A stretch of DNA of 64,000 nucleotides from an uncultured Dorea sp. (lineage in GTDB: Bacteria > Bacillota > Clostridia > Lachnospirales > Lachnospiraceae). Shown piece after piece: positions 8,152-17,111 of the stretch; the stretch's first letter is position 1, and each line of letters starts with the position of its first letter. Position numbers and translations under genes: made by a program. The DNA lies in the NCBI GenBank assembly GCA_910586965.1, contig CAJUMF010000003.1, positions 1 through 64,000 of the forward strand, written 5' to 3'. Under the pieces are notes generated by a model that worked only from the letters and a program-made list of their open reading frames with translations, had not been told where the DNA came from and did not search any database.

Positions 8152-9624
8152 TTAATTTAATTTCCCATCTGAGCTTATGGACACGTTCAGTTTCCTGCTC
8201 AATTTATTCATCTTCTTTATGAGCCGTTTTTTCTCTTTCCCGGACAGGACGCGGGGCTGGAAGTCATTGGTCTTCCTGTGCGAGGACAGGGAGCAGGGGA
8301 TGATGCCCGCATTGTTGTCCGGCTGGAGTTCCCCGTCTTTTACGGCAAAGGTCTGCTGGAAGATCATGGTGTCCTTGTCCTTCGGGTTGCTGTTTCCGCC
8401 GAAACAGAAATTTCCAAGGCTGTATACGATATAGCGGCCTTTGTATTTTTCGATGCCCTGGAGGACGTGGGGGTGATGTCCGAGAACCAGGGAGGCGCCG
8501 CAGCTAATGGCGTAGCGGCCGAGGGTTTTCTGCTTTGCGTTTGGATAATATTTGCGCTCCACTCCCCAGTGGAAACTTACGACGATGATTTCGGCGTTAT
8601 TTTTCTTTGCCTGTGCAATGCCGGTCTTAATCTGGTTTTTCGTGACTTTTTCCAGTGCGTTAAATCCCAGGAACGCCATCTTGGCACCGTTTACCGTCTG
8701 GTAGACTATCGTCGTATTGCGGCAGTAACCGATGCTATTTTTCCGCATGGTGTTCTGGGTGTCGGTGAGGGAAGTCCTGCCGTAATCTTTTGAGTGGTTG
8801 TTGGCGAGATTCACCACTTCCACAGAACCTTTTTTTAGTATAGACGCATATTTTTTCGGACCTTTGAAAGTAAATGTCTTTCGGGCCCGTTTTTTGCTGG
8901 TGGTAAGTGTTCCTTCAAAATTGACGATTGTGATGTCGTCCTGTGAAAAGATGGGATTTACTTTTTTGAAGAAATAGCTGTCGCCCTTTTTCTTATAATA
9001 TTTGTTGAAATTATGACTGTAGCGGGTATCTATGCCAAGGGTACAGTCTCCTGCCGCGCTGAGGGTGACGAAAGTGGTCTCGCTCCCGGCGGCGGAGGGA
9101 GTCAGGTCATTATCCGTCTCGTCTGCGGACAGGCTGTCTGGCTCGTTTGCGGGAAGGTCAGCGGAGGGGGTATCCTCTGCGGACAGATTTCTGTCGGAGG
9201 AACTGCTGCCGGAGCTTTCGGACTGCGAATCGTTGTTGCCGGAGCCTTCGGACTGCGAATCCTTGTTGTCAGAGGAGCTGTCGGGCTGTGAATCTTTGTT
9301 GTCAGAGGAGTCGCCGGAGGGGGAGCTGTCAGCGTTTGAGTTACTGCCATTTGAGGAATCCTTATCGGAAGAATCGTTGCCATTTGAGGAATCCTCTTCG
9401 GAAGAATCACTGCTGCCGGACTGCGAATCGTCAGTACCCGAACCGCTGCCGCCGGAGTGAGGCTCATCTGAGCCAGAGCTGTCAGAGTTGCTGCCGTCCT
9501 CATCTGCCGCCATACTTTTTTGCGCCGGATATTCAACGGCGTAAGCGGTCATAGCGATATCTGCACAGAGGGAGAGGATGAGCAGCAGGGATAAAAAAGT
9601 CTTTTTTGTTGCATGTATGTTCAT
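8152..9624 (-). CDS. CapA-family exported protein with Ser-rich linker
   Basis: A 490-residue exported protein. Residues 1-30 are a signal peptide (KKTFLSLLLILSLCADIAMTAYA). Residues about 40-180 are a low-complexity Ser/Asp/Gly/Asn linker, probably spanning the cell wall. From about 185 a CapA/PGA_cap metallophosphatase-like domain carries SAAGDCTLG, NFEGTL, NLANNH, SFHWG and LGHHPHVLQ, the expected metal-ligand order. CapA proteins take part in poly-gamma-glutamate or capsule handling, but there are no pgs/cap partners here, so the substrate is unknown. AGGAGG precedes the start, and a TGCTACAAT extended -10 lies at 9656-9664 (minus strand). Confidence 0.85.
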   Translation of the reverse strand: MNIHATKKTFLSLLLILSLCADIAMTAYAVEYPAQKSMAADEDGSNSDSSGSDEPHSGGSGSGTDDSQSGSSDSSEEDSSNGNDSSDKDSSNGSNSNADSSPSGDSSDNKDSQPDSSSDNKDSQSEGSGNNDSQSESSGSSSSDRNLSAEDTPSADLPANEPDSLSADETDNDLTPSAAGSETTFVTLSAAGDCTLGIDTRYSHNFNKYYKKKGDSYFFKKVNPIFSQDDITIVNFEGTLTTSKKRARKTFTFKGPKKYASILKKGSVEVVNLANNHSKDYGRTSLTDTQNTMRKNSIGYCRNTTIVYQTVNGAKMAFLGFNALEKVTKNQIKTGIAQAKKNNAEIIVVSFHWGVERKYYPNAKQKTLGRYAISCGASLVLGHHPHVLQGIEKYKGRYIVYSLGNFCFGGNSNPKDKDTMIFQQTFAVKDGELQPDNNAGIIPCSLSSHRKTNDFQPRVLSGKEKKRLIKKMNKLSRKLNVSISSDGKLN

Positions 9625-9911
9625 GGGAACCTCCTGTGTAAAGTAAGCTATTATTATTGTAGCATGGATTTATCGGAGAGGAGTAAAAACCTTAGGAAAA
9701 TTTTAAGAAATATAATGTGGCGTTATCGGACGGCTTGTGCTACACTGAAATCCAGAGCATTATATTTCTAAATATTCTTTCGGCAGATGTCCGCTCTTGC
9801 GGATGCTGTTCTATCATTTCTGACCTTTAGAAATTGCCTTTCGTCCACCGAGGGTATCAATGCCTGATTCCATGAATTTTTTACAATATTACAGAGAGGA
9901 GTTTTGTGCTT

Positions 9912-10937
9912 ATGAAGAACAAATTGCAGATGTATTTCCCTATGATACGGACAAGGGGAGAGATTATTGAAATTATTGAGGACAGTGAGCGCGCGAAGGA
10001 CATGTTTTACCACTGGACAGAGGAACGGAGGCAGGAATTTCTTGATTTCTGTACCGGAGTCCGGGGCGTAAAGACAATGTATGATTTTGTCAGCAAGGAA
10101 GTTTTAAACCCAGAGTATAACCCGGAGCGGGTGGACGAGCTTTTGTCGCTGCTCCTTGGGCAGGAGGTGCATATTGTTGAGGTGCTGCCTAACGACAGTA
10201 CGAGGATTGCGGATGAAACCTCACTGGTTATCATGGATATGGTGGTTCAGTTAAAGGACGGCAGCATCGCGAACCTGGAAATCCAGAAGATAGGTTATAA
10301 GTTCCCGGGGGAGCGCAGCGCATGTTATTCTGCCGACCTTTTGCTCCGGCAGTACAAGAGAGTCCGCGGCAAAAGGAAGGAAAAGTTCGCCTACAGAGAT
10401 ATCAAGCCGGTTTATACGATTGTATTATTTGAACAGAGTCCGTCGGAGTTTTGCCGGTATCCGGATACATACCTCCACTATTTTGAACAAGAATCCAATA
10501 CGGGGATTGAGATAGACCTTCTGCAGAAATATATTTTTATTTCTCTTGACATCTTTCGGGAAATCCAGCAGAATAAAAATAACAGGATAGAGAACAGGCT
10601 GGAGGCGTGGCTGTCTTTTCTGTGTATGGATGAGCCGGATGCCGTCATATCCATCATAGAGAGATATCCGGACTTTAAAGCTATGTATGGGCAGATTTAT
10701 GACATCTGTCGGAATGTTGAAGGGGTGATGGATATGTTTTCAGAGGAATTGCGGGAACTGGATAGGAATACGGTGCAGTTGATGATTGACGAGATGCAGG
10801 AAGAGCTGAATCAGAAAGAGCGGGAAATGGAGGAGCAGAGGCAGGAGTTTGCGAAGGAGCTTGAACAGACCAGGAATGGCTATCAGGATGCGCTTGCCCG
10901 GATTGCAGAGTTGGAAAAGCAATTAAAAGGAGCATAG
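9912..10937 (+). CDS. Rpn-type PD-(D/E)XK nuclease family protein
   Basis: A protein of about 341 residues of the recombination-promoting nuclease / transposase_31-like group (PD-(D/E)XK family). The conserved core includes LPNDSTRIADETSLVIMDMV, ANLEIQKIGYKFPGERSACYSADLLLRQY and IKPVYTIVLFE; the DG...EIQ segment holds the predicted nuclease residues. The C-terminal 80 residues are a charged coiled coil. I took ATG 9912; a GTG at 9906 is also in frame and close to the GAGAGGAG site at 9893-9900. Such genes are multi-copy in Lachnospiraceae and mark accessory regions. A 15-bp stem follows. Confidence 0.85.
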   Translation: MKNKLQMYFPMIRTRGEIIEIIEDSERAKDMFYHWTEERRQEFLDFCTGVRGVKTMYDFVSKEVLNPEYNPERVDELLSLLLGQEVHIVEVLPNDSTRIADETSLVIMDMVVQLKDGSIANLEIQKIGYKFPGERSACYSADLLLRQYKRVRGKRKEKFAYRDIKPVYTIVLFEQSPSEFCRYPDTYLHYFEQESNTGIEIDLLQKYIFISLDIFREIQQNKNNRIENRLEAWLSFLCMDEPDAVISIIERYPDFKAMYGQIYDICRNVEGVMDMFSEELRELDRNTVQLMIDEMQEELNQKEREMEEQRQEFAKELEQTRNGYQDALARIAELEKQLKGA

Positions 10938-10951
10938 TTATTTACGCTGAG

Positions 10952-10989
10952 CTGTAGGGTAGAATGAAAATTAGCATTTTACCTTACAG
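10952..10989 (+). terminator. Stem-loop after the Rpn-type gene
   Basis: A 15-bp stem (10952-10966 with 10975-10989, two G-U pairs) around an 8-base loop, followed by CTTTTATAATA. It is a probable terminator with a short U run. Confidence 0.55.
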
Positions 10990-10996
10990 CTTTTAT

Positions 10997-11047
10997 AATA
11001 GGTAAACAAAAGGATGTAACGATTAATCTCAGGCATATGATGGGATT
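10997..11047 (+). pseudogene. Remnant of a DUF4869 gene
   Basis: This stretch reads GKQKDVTINLRHMMG, almost identical to residues near 100-115 of the intact DUF4869 protein at 6664-7122 (GKQKDITINLRHMMG). The DNA match covers about 50 bases and then breaks off. No start or remaining domain is present. It is a scar of a second copy of the module in this accessory block. Confidence 0.7.
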
Positions 11048-11053
11048 GACGGA

Positions 11054-11158
11054 TACAGAAGTTCGGGAGGGTATGGGGAATACGGGCAGTTTGACGAGGT
11101 GAAACGATGGGATTATGAGCTGTATCTTGAGACTCTGAGAGAGCTTTTGTGGAGGTGA
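11054..11158 (+). pseudogene. C-terminal gene fragment before the DUF6179-like gene
   Basis: An open stretch of 34 codons reading YRSSGGYGEYGQFDEVK and YELYLETLRELLWR ends at a TGA that overlaps the ribosome binding site GGAGGTGA of the next gene. The overlap is what one expects from the end of an upstream operon partner whose body has been deleted. No start codon suits it, and the family is not recognised. Confidence 0.4.
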
Positions 11159-11162
11159 GTAT

Positions 11163-11787
11163 ATGGGAGGATATGAGACAGGCGAGCGGAGCTCATGCCC
11201 TTTCGGGTATCGTATGGAGGAACTGGTGCCGATTGTGGGAGAGCTGGCGAACCGGTATAATGGGTATGAGGATACATCTGTGACTTATGAGAAGGCGCAG
11301 CAGCTGATGGGGGCTGTATTGTACTGCATCCGGGAGGCAGTGCAAGCGGAGGAGAATGCGGTAGCGTCGAAGGAGAAGATGCCCGCGCGGCAAATGTATG
11401 AAAACGGCGTTAAGGCTGTGGAGGAAAAGGTGAAGGAGGCGCTTAAGATGTATAATCAGCTCCTGTCGGAGTTTGACAGTTACGGGAACCGCTGCCTTTA
11501 CGATACTGTTGTAAAGGGGCTGCCGGAATTTTTTAAATGGTATGATGTGCGCTTTCATCCTCAGGATACGATTCTGACGCTGGATTATCCGATTTTAAAA
11601 GATATCTCGGGGTACACGGGGATTGATGCGGTCTATGAGTTTATACGGAGCGTGAAAAAGGAGCAGGATTTTCTGAAGAGGTTTCCGAGAGTATGTGGTA
11701 GAGATGCTTTACGGGTACTGTGAGGAGTATGAAGATATGATAGAGAATCTGTGTGAGATTGTTATGAATCGATGTACAAACACCTGA
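11163..11787 (+). pseudogene. DUF6179-like protein, frameshifted near the C-terminus
   Basis: The main frame runs 11163-11723 (186 codons) after a strong GGAGGTGA site. It contains STSVTYEKAQQLMGAVLYCIRE-like, NRCLYDTVVKGLPEFFKWYDV and ILTLDYPILKDISGYTGID segments, which I associate, from memory, with DUF6179 of Lachnospiraceae. The main frame ends in the odd tail FPRVCGRDALRVL. The shifted frame from 11686 continues as REYVVEMLYGYCEEYEDMIENL to a stop at 11785-11787. A one-base change near 11685 therefore probably cut off about 33 residues. Function is unknown. Confidence 0.5.
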
Positions 11788-11848
11788 AAATCGGCTATAT
11801 TATATTTGTAGAGAATGTTCGTGCAGATAAGCAGAAAGGGTATATGCG

Positions 11849-13450
11849 ATGGGAAAGGTTTTTAACGTGACGGCTGACTGTAAGCCGCAGTTTCATTATA
11901 TGGTTGATATCAGCGGGCGGCTTAGGGAGATTGCCTGCCTGGTGGATATGGGAGAGTATTTTACCATAAACCGTGCCAGGCAATATGGGAAAACAACGAC
12001 GCTGCGGGCATTAAAACAAGTTTTAGAAGACCGATATCTGGTCGTCAGCCTTGACTTCCAGAAAATCGGCGACACTAAGTTTCGGAATGAGAATACTTTT
12101 TCCATTGCATTTTCCAGATTATTTTTGCGCGCTCTGTGCAAAAATGAGTGCAGTGCCGGCAGTCAGATGGAAGAATGTGTTCAGGCGTTTTCGGATGCGG
12201 CTGTAAAGTGCAGTGGCAGTTTGGAATTGCTTGAGATGTTTGAGTATTTAAGTGATATCTGCGGGGCATCGGAAAAGCCGGTTGTACTGATGATCGACGA
12301 GGTGGACAGTGCAGCGAATAACCAGGTGTTTCTGGATTTTCTGGCACAGTTGAGAGCATATTATATTGACAGGGATGTTACGCCTGCATTCTGGTCGGTG
12401 ATTCTTGCAGGTGTCTATGACGTAAAAAATTTAAAGCGGAAAATTCGGACAGATGAGGAGCATAAGGTGAACAGCCCTTGGAATATTGCAGCAGATTTTA
12501 ATGTAGAGATGAGTTTTTCGGCATCAGATATCTCAGGGATGCTGGCGGAATATGAGGCGGATTATCACACCGGGATGGATGTAAGAGAGATATCCGAAAT
12601 TTTGTATGAATATACTTCGGGGTATCCGTTTCTCGTATCGCGTCTCTGTCAGATTGTGGATGAGAGGATAGCGGGAAGTGACGGATTTCCTAAGAAATCT
12701 CTTGCGTGGACAAGAGAGGGGATTTTGGGGGCAGTAAAGCTTATTTTGGCTGAGAAGAATACGCTGTTTGAGACTTTGGCGAATAAGCTGGCAGAATATC
12801 CGGAATTAAAGGAAATGCTGTATGCGATTTTATTTTCGGGAGATAAGATATCTTTTAATCACGACAATCCTGTCATAGATTTGGCGGCTATGCTCGGTTT
12901 TGTCAAGAGTGAGCAGGGAACAATGATGATTGCTAACCGGTTATTTGAAACCCGGCTTTATAATCTGTTTCTTTCAGAAGAAGAGGTTAACAGCCGTATT
13001 TTTGCGGCAGGTGAGATGGATAAGAACCAGTTTGTGAGAAATGGAATCTTGGATATGGATTTGGTACTGAGAAAATTCATGGTGTATTGGCAGGATTTAT
13101 ACAGCCGTGAGGATGAAAAATTCATTGAAGATAATGGACGGAAGTTTTTCCTCTTGTATTTAAAGCCGATTATTAACGGAGCGGGTAATTATTATATTGA
13201 GTCGCGAACGCGTGACCGCGGGCGTACAGATGTGATTGTTGACTATAACGGAAACCAATATATTGTAGAAATCAAAATCTGGAGAGGCAACGAATATAAT
13301 AAGCGGGGGGAAAGGCAGCTTGCTGATTATATGGAGGCGTACCATGCCCAGAGAGGGTATTTGCTGAGTTTCAATTTCAACAAGAAAAAGGAGACAGGGG
13401 TAAAAGAACTGCAGATTGACGGCAAGACGATTGTGGAGGTGGTAGTTTGA
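11849..13450 (+). CDS. AAA-like ATPase with C-terminal PD-(D/E)XK nuclease domain
   Basis: A 533-residue soluble protein. Residues 1-300 match the AAA-ATPase-like domain common in gut Clostridia and Bacteroidetes: MVDISGRLREI, a degenerate P-loop RARQYGKTTTLRAL near residues 41-54, and VVLMIDEVDSAANN as Walker B. The C-terminal domain (about 425-533) has a PD-(D/E)XK signature, GRTDVIVDYNGNQYIVEIKIW, with Asp and Glu-Ile-Lys in place. Similar proteins carry PF14516 and PDDEXK_9-like domains; their role is unknown, and defence or mobile-element links are only suggested. It is convergent with azlD, 10 bases away. Confidence 0.8.
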   Translation: MGKVFNVTADCKPQFHYMVDISGRLREIACLVDMGEYFTINRARQYGKTTTLRALKQVLEDRYLVVSLDFQKIGDTKFRNENTFSIAFSRLFLRALCKNECSAGSQMEECVQAFSDAAVKCSGSLELLEMFEYLSDICGASEKPVVLMIDEVDSAANNQVFLDFLAQLRAYYIDRDVTPAFWSVILAGVYDVKNLKRKIRTDEEHKVNSPWNIAADFNVEMSFSASDISGMLAEYEADYHTGMDVREISEILYEYTSGYPFLVSRLCQIVDERIAGSDGFPKKSLAWTREGILGAVKLILAEKNTLFETLANKLAEYPELKEMLYAILFSGDKISFNHDNPVIDLAAMLGFVKSEQGTMMIANRLFETRLYNLFLSEEEVNSRIFAAGEMDKNQFVRNGILDMDLVLRKFMVYWQDLYSREDEKFIEDNGRKFFLLYLKPIINGAGNYYIESRTRDRGRTDVIVDYNGNQYIVEIKIWRGNEYNKRGERQLADYMEAYHAQRGYLLSFNFNKKKETGVKELQIDGKTIVEVVV

Positions 13451-13460
13451 AAAACGTAAA

Positions 13461-13778
13461 TTATATCAGGAAAGGCGCGATTGCCTCGCACACAAACACT
13501 ACCGCGCAGCAGAGCGCGGCAATCCCCAGCATGTTCATCCCTTTCCATGATGCAAGAATCCCTGCAATAAGTGCAAGAATTCCTGCAAGGGGAACCTGCG
13601 GTGCGGCGATGATGGCGGGAAATGTCATGACCGCCAGTGTCACATAAGGCACATAGTATAGAAATGACCGGATAAACTTATTTTTAATCTTTCCCCGGAT
13701 GAGCGTCAGCGGCAGGACGCGGATCAGGCAGGATACAAAAGCCGCCACGAATATATAAAGATAGATGCTGTGCGTCAT
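13461..13778 (-). CDS. azlD: AzlD-family branched-chain amino acid exporter subunit
   Basis: A 105-residue membrane protein with four hydrophobic segments and the AzlD pattern (LPLTLIRGKIKNKFIRSFLYYVPYVTLAVM). AzlD is the small partner of AzlC; together they export branched-chain amino acids or analogues. The start at 13778 lies 2 bases after the azlC stop, and GGGAGGT overlaps the end of azlC, so the two are translated together. Its end almost touches that of the AAA/nuclease gene on the other strand. Confidence 0.88.
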   Translation of the reverse strand: MTHSIYLYIFVAAFVSCLIRVLPLTLIRGKIKNKFIRSFLYYVPYVTLAVMTFPAIIAAPQVPLAGILALIAGILASWKGMNMLGIAALCCAVVFVCEAIAPFLI

Positions 13779-13780
13779 GT

Positions 13781-14551
13781 TTAAATTACCTCCCTAGTGG
13801 CATCTGCCCCGGCATTACCGGTGCGCTCTTCCTCTTCAGGCTCTTCTTCCTCATCCTTTTCCGGGAACAGATAAGCGGCAATCCCGGCGATGAGCACGGT
13901 CAGCAGGCTGATTTTCATGCTGTCGGACATATGGTCGAAGAGGGATATCTTTGATACCGCGAAACTTACAAGAAAGCTTACGGCAACAACACCGCCGACA
14001 ATCCGGTTGGCTTTGGACGCCGGGATGATGATGGCGATGAACATGCCGTACAGGGCGACGCTTAGGGCGCTTACCGCCGACGCGGGGAGGACATTGCCCG
14101 CCACGATACCTATAGCGGTGCCGGCAGCCCAGCTTGGCAGAGCGATTGCCATGGCACCGTAATTGTACCATGGATTTAAGGCTCCGGTCCGTCCGATGCT
14201 GATGCCGAAGATTTCGTCTGTGATGCCGAAACCTACCAGAAGGCGGTGGAGATGGGAAGTCTTCGGGTCAAACTTCTGGCTCAGCGCGCAACTCATCAGC
14301 ATGTAGCGGATATTGGTGACAAGGATGACAAATGCCATCTCAAGGTAAGGCGCATTTGCCATAATTACAGTAAACTCTGCGTATTCTCCCGCAGAGGCAT
14401 GGTTTAACAGGCTGGACAAAAAGCCCTGGAAAGGGTCAAGTCCGGCTTTTTTTGCGACAATCCCCAGCGAGAAGGCTACAGAAAAATAGCCCAGGGCGAT
14501 AGGGATGCCGTCGCATATTCCGTTGATAAAAGCATATTTATTACGATTCAT
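13781..14551 (-). CDS. azlC: AzlC-family branched-chain amino acid permease
   Basis: A 256-residue inner-membrane protein of the AzlC family, with the signature GICDGIPIALGYFSVAFSLG and seven to eight hydrophobic segments. It is the large subunit of the AzlCD exporter. After the last helix there is an unusually acidic tail (KDEEEEPEEEERTGN) of about 27 residues, predicted to be cytoplasmic. The operon is divergent from the two-component/ABC locus, with 227 bases between them. Confidence 0.88.
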   Translation of the reverse strand: MNRNKYAFINGICDGIPIALGYFSVAFSLGIVAKKAGLDPFQGFLSSLLNHASAGEYAEFTVIMANAPYLEMAFVILVTNIRYMLMSCALSQKFDPKTSHLHRLLVGFGITDEIFGISIGRTGALNPWYNYGAMAIALPSWAAGTAIGIVAGNVLPASAVSALSVALYGMFIAIIIPASKANRIVGGVVAVSFLVSFAVSKISLFDHMSDSMKISLLTVLIAGIAAYLFPEKDEEEEPEEEERTGNAGADATREVI

Positions 14552-14710
14552 CTGATATGTAACTCCGGTTCCGATAAAGATTTAATATAGTAAGACGCAA
14601 AGATATTACTGACAATCTTCGCAGCCACTACTTAGTATACTACAGCAAGACTTTTATTGGAAGAAGGAAGTTAAAGAATATTTGCCGGGAATATTTGCGG
14701 AAACTAATCC

Positions 14711-14739
14711 TTGCGGCAGGAGTGCCATTTTTTTATAAT
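14711..14739 (+). promoter_or_regulatory. Sigma70-type promoter of the two-component/ABC operon
   Basis: TTGCGG at 14711-14716 and a perfect TATAAT at 14734-14739 are separated by 17 bases, 40 bases before the response regulator start. Confidence 0.65.
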
Positions 14740-14778
14740 GAGAATAGTGATTAAGGTAAAGAAAGGCGGAGGAAGATA

Positions 14779-15480
14779 ATGGTGATCCAAATCGTGGAAG
14801 ATGACCGGGCGCTCAGCGACGGGATCGTCCTGGCGCTTAAAGAGCCGGGACATAAATTCATCCAGGACGTGACAGTAAAGTCCGCGAAGGAATCTTACGG
14901 GGCGGAAAACCCGGAGCTTATTATACTGGATGTGAACTTGCCGGACGGGAGCGGCTATGATTATCTTAAGTGGGTGCGGGAGCACTCGCAGCTCCCGGTG
15001 CTTATGCTTACGGCCAATGACATGGAGATGGATGAGGTTATGGGGCTTACGCTGGGGGCGGATGATTATGTGACAAAGCCTTTTAGTCTGGCGGTGCTGC
15101 GGGCGAGGATACAGGCGCTGATGCGGCGCGTGAAAGAACCAGATGAGCAGATTTATGAGGAGGGAGGATTTTCTTTTGACTTCGGGAGACTTATCTTTAC
15201 CCGGGAAGGAAGAGAGATCTCGTTGAGTGTCAATGAGCAGCGACTGTTAAAGCTTTTTGTGGAAAATAGGGGGAGAGTGCTGACGAGAAATGTCCTGATT
15301 GACAGGTTGTGGAGTGACGGCGGGGAATATGTGGATGAGAATGCACTTTCGGTCACAGTGAACCGATTGAGGAGTAAGCTTGAGGATAAGAAGGGCGGTA
15401 TTTCCTACATTCAGACTATATACAGGCAGGGGTATATGTGGAAAAAGGAGGGCAGCATATGTTCGGGAGAAGAACCTTAG
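14779..15480 (+). CDS. OmpR-family response regulator
   Basis: A 233-residue response regulator. The receiver domain has the acidic pair EDD near residues 7-9, phospho-acceptor Asp51 (LDVNLPDGSG) and the conserved Lys in DDYVTKPF. The C-terminal winged helix (EISLSVNEQRLLKLFVEN to TIYRQGYMW) is of the OmpR/PhoB type. GGAGGA lies before ATG 14779. Its last 22 bases overlap the histidine kinase gene, and an ABC transporter follows, so it most likely controls that transporter, as in BceRS-like antimicrobial peptide modules. Confidence 0.93.
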   Translation: MVIQIVEDDRALSDGIVLALKEPGHKFIQDVTVKSAKESYGAENPELIILDVNLPDGSGYDYLKWVREHSQLPVLMLTANDMEMDEVMGLTLGADDYVTKPFSLAVLRARIQALMRRVKEPDEQIYEEGGFSFDFGRLIFTREGREISLSVNEQRLLKLFVENRGRVLTRNVLIDRLWSDGGEYVDENALSVTVNRLRSKLEDKKGGISYIQTIYRQGYMWKKEGSICSGEEP

Positions 15481-16301
15481 ACCGGCTGGACAGAATGTTA
15501 GATGAAGCAATAGCAGGGACATTTGAGGAATCGGATTACGATGAGTCGAAGCTGTCCAAGGTGGAGAGCAAGTGGAAGCATTTTCTGGCGGCATCAGTAC
15601 TTTCCAGGGAGAATGTGGAAAAGGAAAAGAACCGGGTCAAGGAACTGGTGTCGGATATCTCTCATCAGACAAAGACACCGATGGCGAATATCCGGCTGTA
15701 TACGGAGCTTTTGCGGGAGAGGATGGAAGGGTCAGAGGACCTTGGGCTGCTTGAGGAGATTGACAGGCAGGTGGAAAAGCTTGGTTTCCTGATTCAGTCG
15801 TTGACAAAGATGTCGCGGCTTGAGAGCAATATTGTGGAGGTTAAGCCAAAGCGCCTGCACATATCAGAGCTTTTGGATGCGGTGGTCCAGGACATCCTGC
15901 CGAAAGCGCAGAAGAAGGGCCTTAAAGTGGTGAATACCTATACCGGTTCCGGGACAGCATACTATGATATGAAGTGGACGAAGGAAGCTTTAGGGAATAT
16001 CGTGGACAACGCGGTGAAATATTCTCCTGCCGGCAGCAGGATCATTATATCTGTGAGGGAATATGAGCTTTACGCGACGGTTTCGGTGAAAGATTTTGGC
16101 GTCGGGATACGGGAAGAGGATACGGCGAAGATCTTTCGGAGATTCTACCGGGCGGAGGATGTCCATGACGAGGATGGTGTGGGAATCGGGCTGTACCTTG
16201 CCAGAGAGATAGTGAGGCGGGAGAACGGATATATAAAAGTAAAGTCCAGGCAGGGGTGCGGGGCAGAATTTATGATGTATCTGCAGAGACGGAGGATATG
16301 A
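15459..16301 (+). CDS. Cytoplasmic sensor histidine kinase
   Basis: A 280-residue kinase with HisKA phospho-acceptor His69 in SDISHQTKTPMANI, followed by an HATPase domain with N (NIVDNAVKYSP), G1 (DFGVGI) and G2 (GVGIGLYLAREI) boxes. It has no membrane helix and no recognisable sensor domain, so the signal probably arrives through the neighbouring transporter or another protein. I took ATG 15459 after AAGGAGG; the frame also has GTG 15438. It overlaps the response regulator by 22 bases. Confidence 0.9.
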   Translation: MFGRRTLDRLDRMLDEAIAGTFEESDYDESKLSKVESKWKHFLAASVLSRENVEKEKNRVKELVSDISHQTKTPMANIRLYTELLRERMEGSEDLGLLEEIDRQVEKLGFLIQSLTKMSRLESNIVEVKPKRLHISELLDAVVQDILPKAQKKGLKVVNTYTGSGTAYYDMKWTKEALGNIVDNAVKYSPAGSRIIISVREYELYATVSVKDFGVGIREEDTAKIFRRFYRAEDVHDEDGVGIGLYLAREIVRRENGYIKVKSRQGCGAEFMMYLQRRRI

Positions 16302-16427
16302 CAACAGATTCTTTCACCTCTGTTAGATTCCGGAAAGTTCACGGTAAGAACAGGGTGATACAATGGGGACAGTAAAGAGAGCTGTCCTTTTTTGGCATCT
16401 TTTACCGGGCAGCGGAAGGGAGTTTTC

Positions 16428-17111
16428 ATGAAGGTATTAAGAACAGTGGATTTAAAAAAATATTATGGCAGCGGGGAGAATCAGGTGAAAGCTTTAGATG
16501 GCGTGAACTTAGAGGTTGAGCGGGGAGAGTTCACCGCCATCGTGGGAACCAGCGGAAGCGGGAAATCGACGCTCCTTCACATGCTTGGGGGGCTTGACAG
16601 ACCCACTTCGGGACAAGTGTATGTGGATGATAAGAATATCCTGAAGCTAAAGAATGACGCGCTGTGTATCTTCCGCAGGAGGAAGATCGGCTTTGTGTTC
16701 CAGAGCTACAATCTGGTGCCGGTGCTCAATGCATATGAGAATATCGTACTTCCCATAGAGCTTGACGGAAATACGGTGGATAAAGGGTATGTGGATAAGG
16801 TTATTGATGTATTGGGACTTAAAGGCAAGCTTTTAAGCCTGCCAAGTCAGTTGTCCGGCGGGCAGCAGCAGAGAGTGGCGATTGCCAGGGCACTTGCCTC
16901 CAAACCGGCAATCCTTCTGGCGGATGAGCCGACAGGGAACTTAGATTCCCGGACGAGCCAGGATGTGCTGGGACTCCTTAAAGTGACCGGGGAGAAATTT
17001 GGTCAGACGATCATCATGATCACCCACAACGAGGAGATTGCCCAGCTAGCCGACCGGATCATACGGATCGAGGACGGAAGGATATCGGAAGGCGGTGAGG
17101 AGGATGAATAA
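16428..17111 (+). CDS. ABC transporter ATP-binding protein, MacB/BceA type
   Basis: A 227-residue ATPase with Walker A GTSGSGKST at residues 40-48, Q-loop (FVFQSYNL), signature LSGGQQQR, Walker B ILLADEPTGNLD and H-loop (ITHNEE). It belongs to the LolD/MacB/BceA group that powers FtsX-type permeases. The start is ATG 16428 after GGAAGGGAG; the upstream frame from 16392 lacks a site. It overlaps the permease gene by 8 bases. Confidence 0.93.
   Translation: MKVLRTVDLKKYYGSGENQVKALDGVNLEVERGEFTAIVGTSGSGKSTLLHMLGGLDRPTSGQVYVDDKNILKLKNDALCIFRRRKIGFVFQSYNLVPVLNAYENIVLPIELDGNTVDKGYVDKVIDVLGLKGKLLSLPSQLSGGQQQRVAIARALASKPAILLADEPTGNLDSRTSQDVLGLLKVTGEKFGQTIIMITHNEEIAQLADRIIRIEDGRISEGGEEDE

Noticed and set aside
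9013..9554. Long open frames opposite the Ser-rich linker of the CapA-like gene
   Set aside because: They come from the low-complexity codon repeat of the CapA linker on the other strand and have no start signals or protein-like composition.
9872..9970. Short frame MNFLQYYREEFCAYEEQ overlapping the start of the Rpn-type gene
   Set aside because: It looks protein-like but has no ribosome binding site and overlaps a clearly conserved N-terminus (KNKLQMYFPMIR). It could be a trace of a lost upstream gene, but evidence is too thin.
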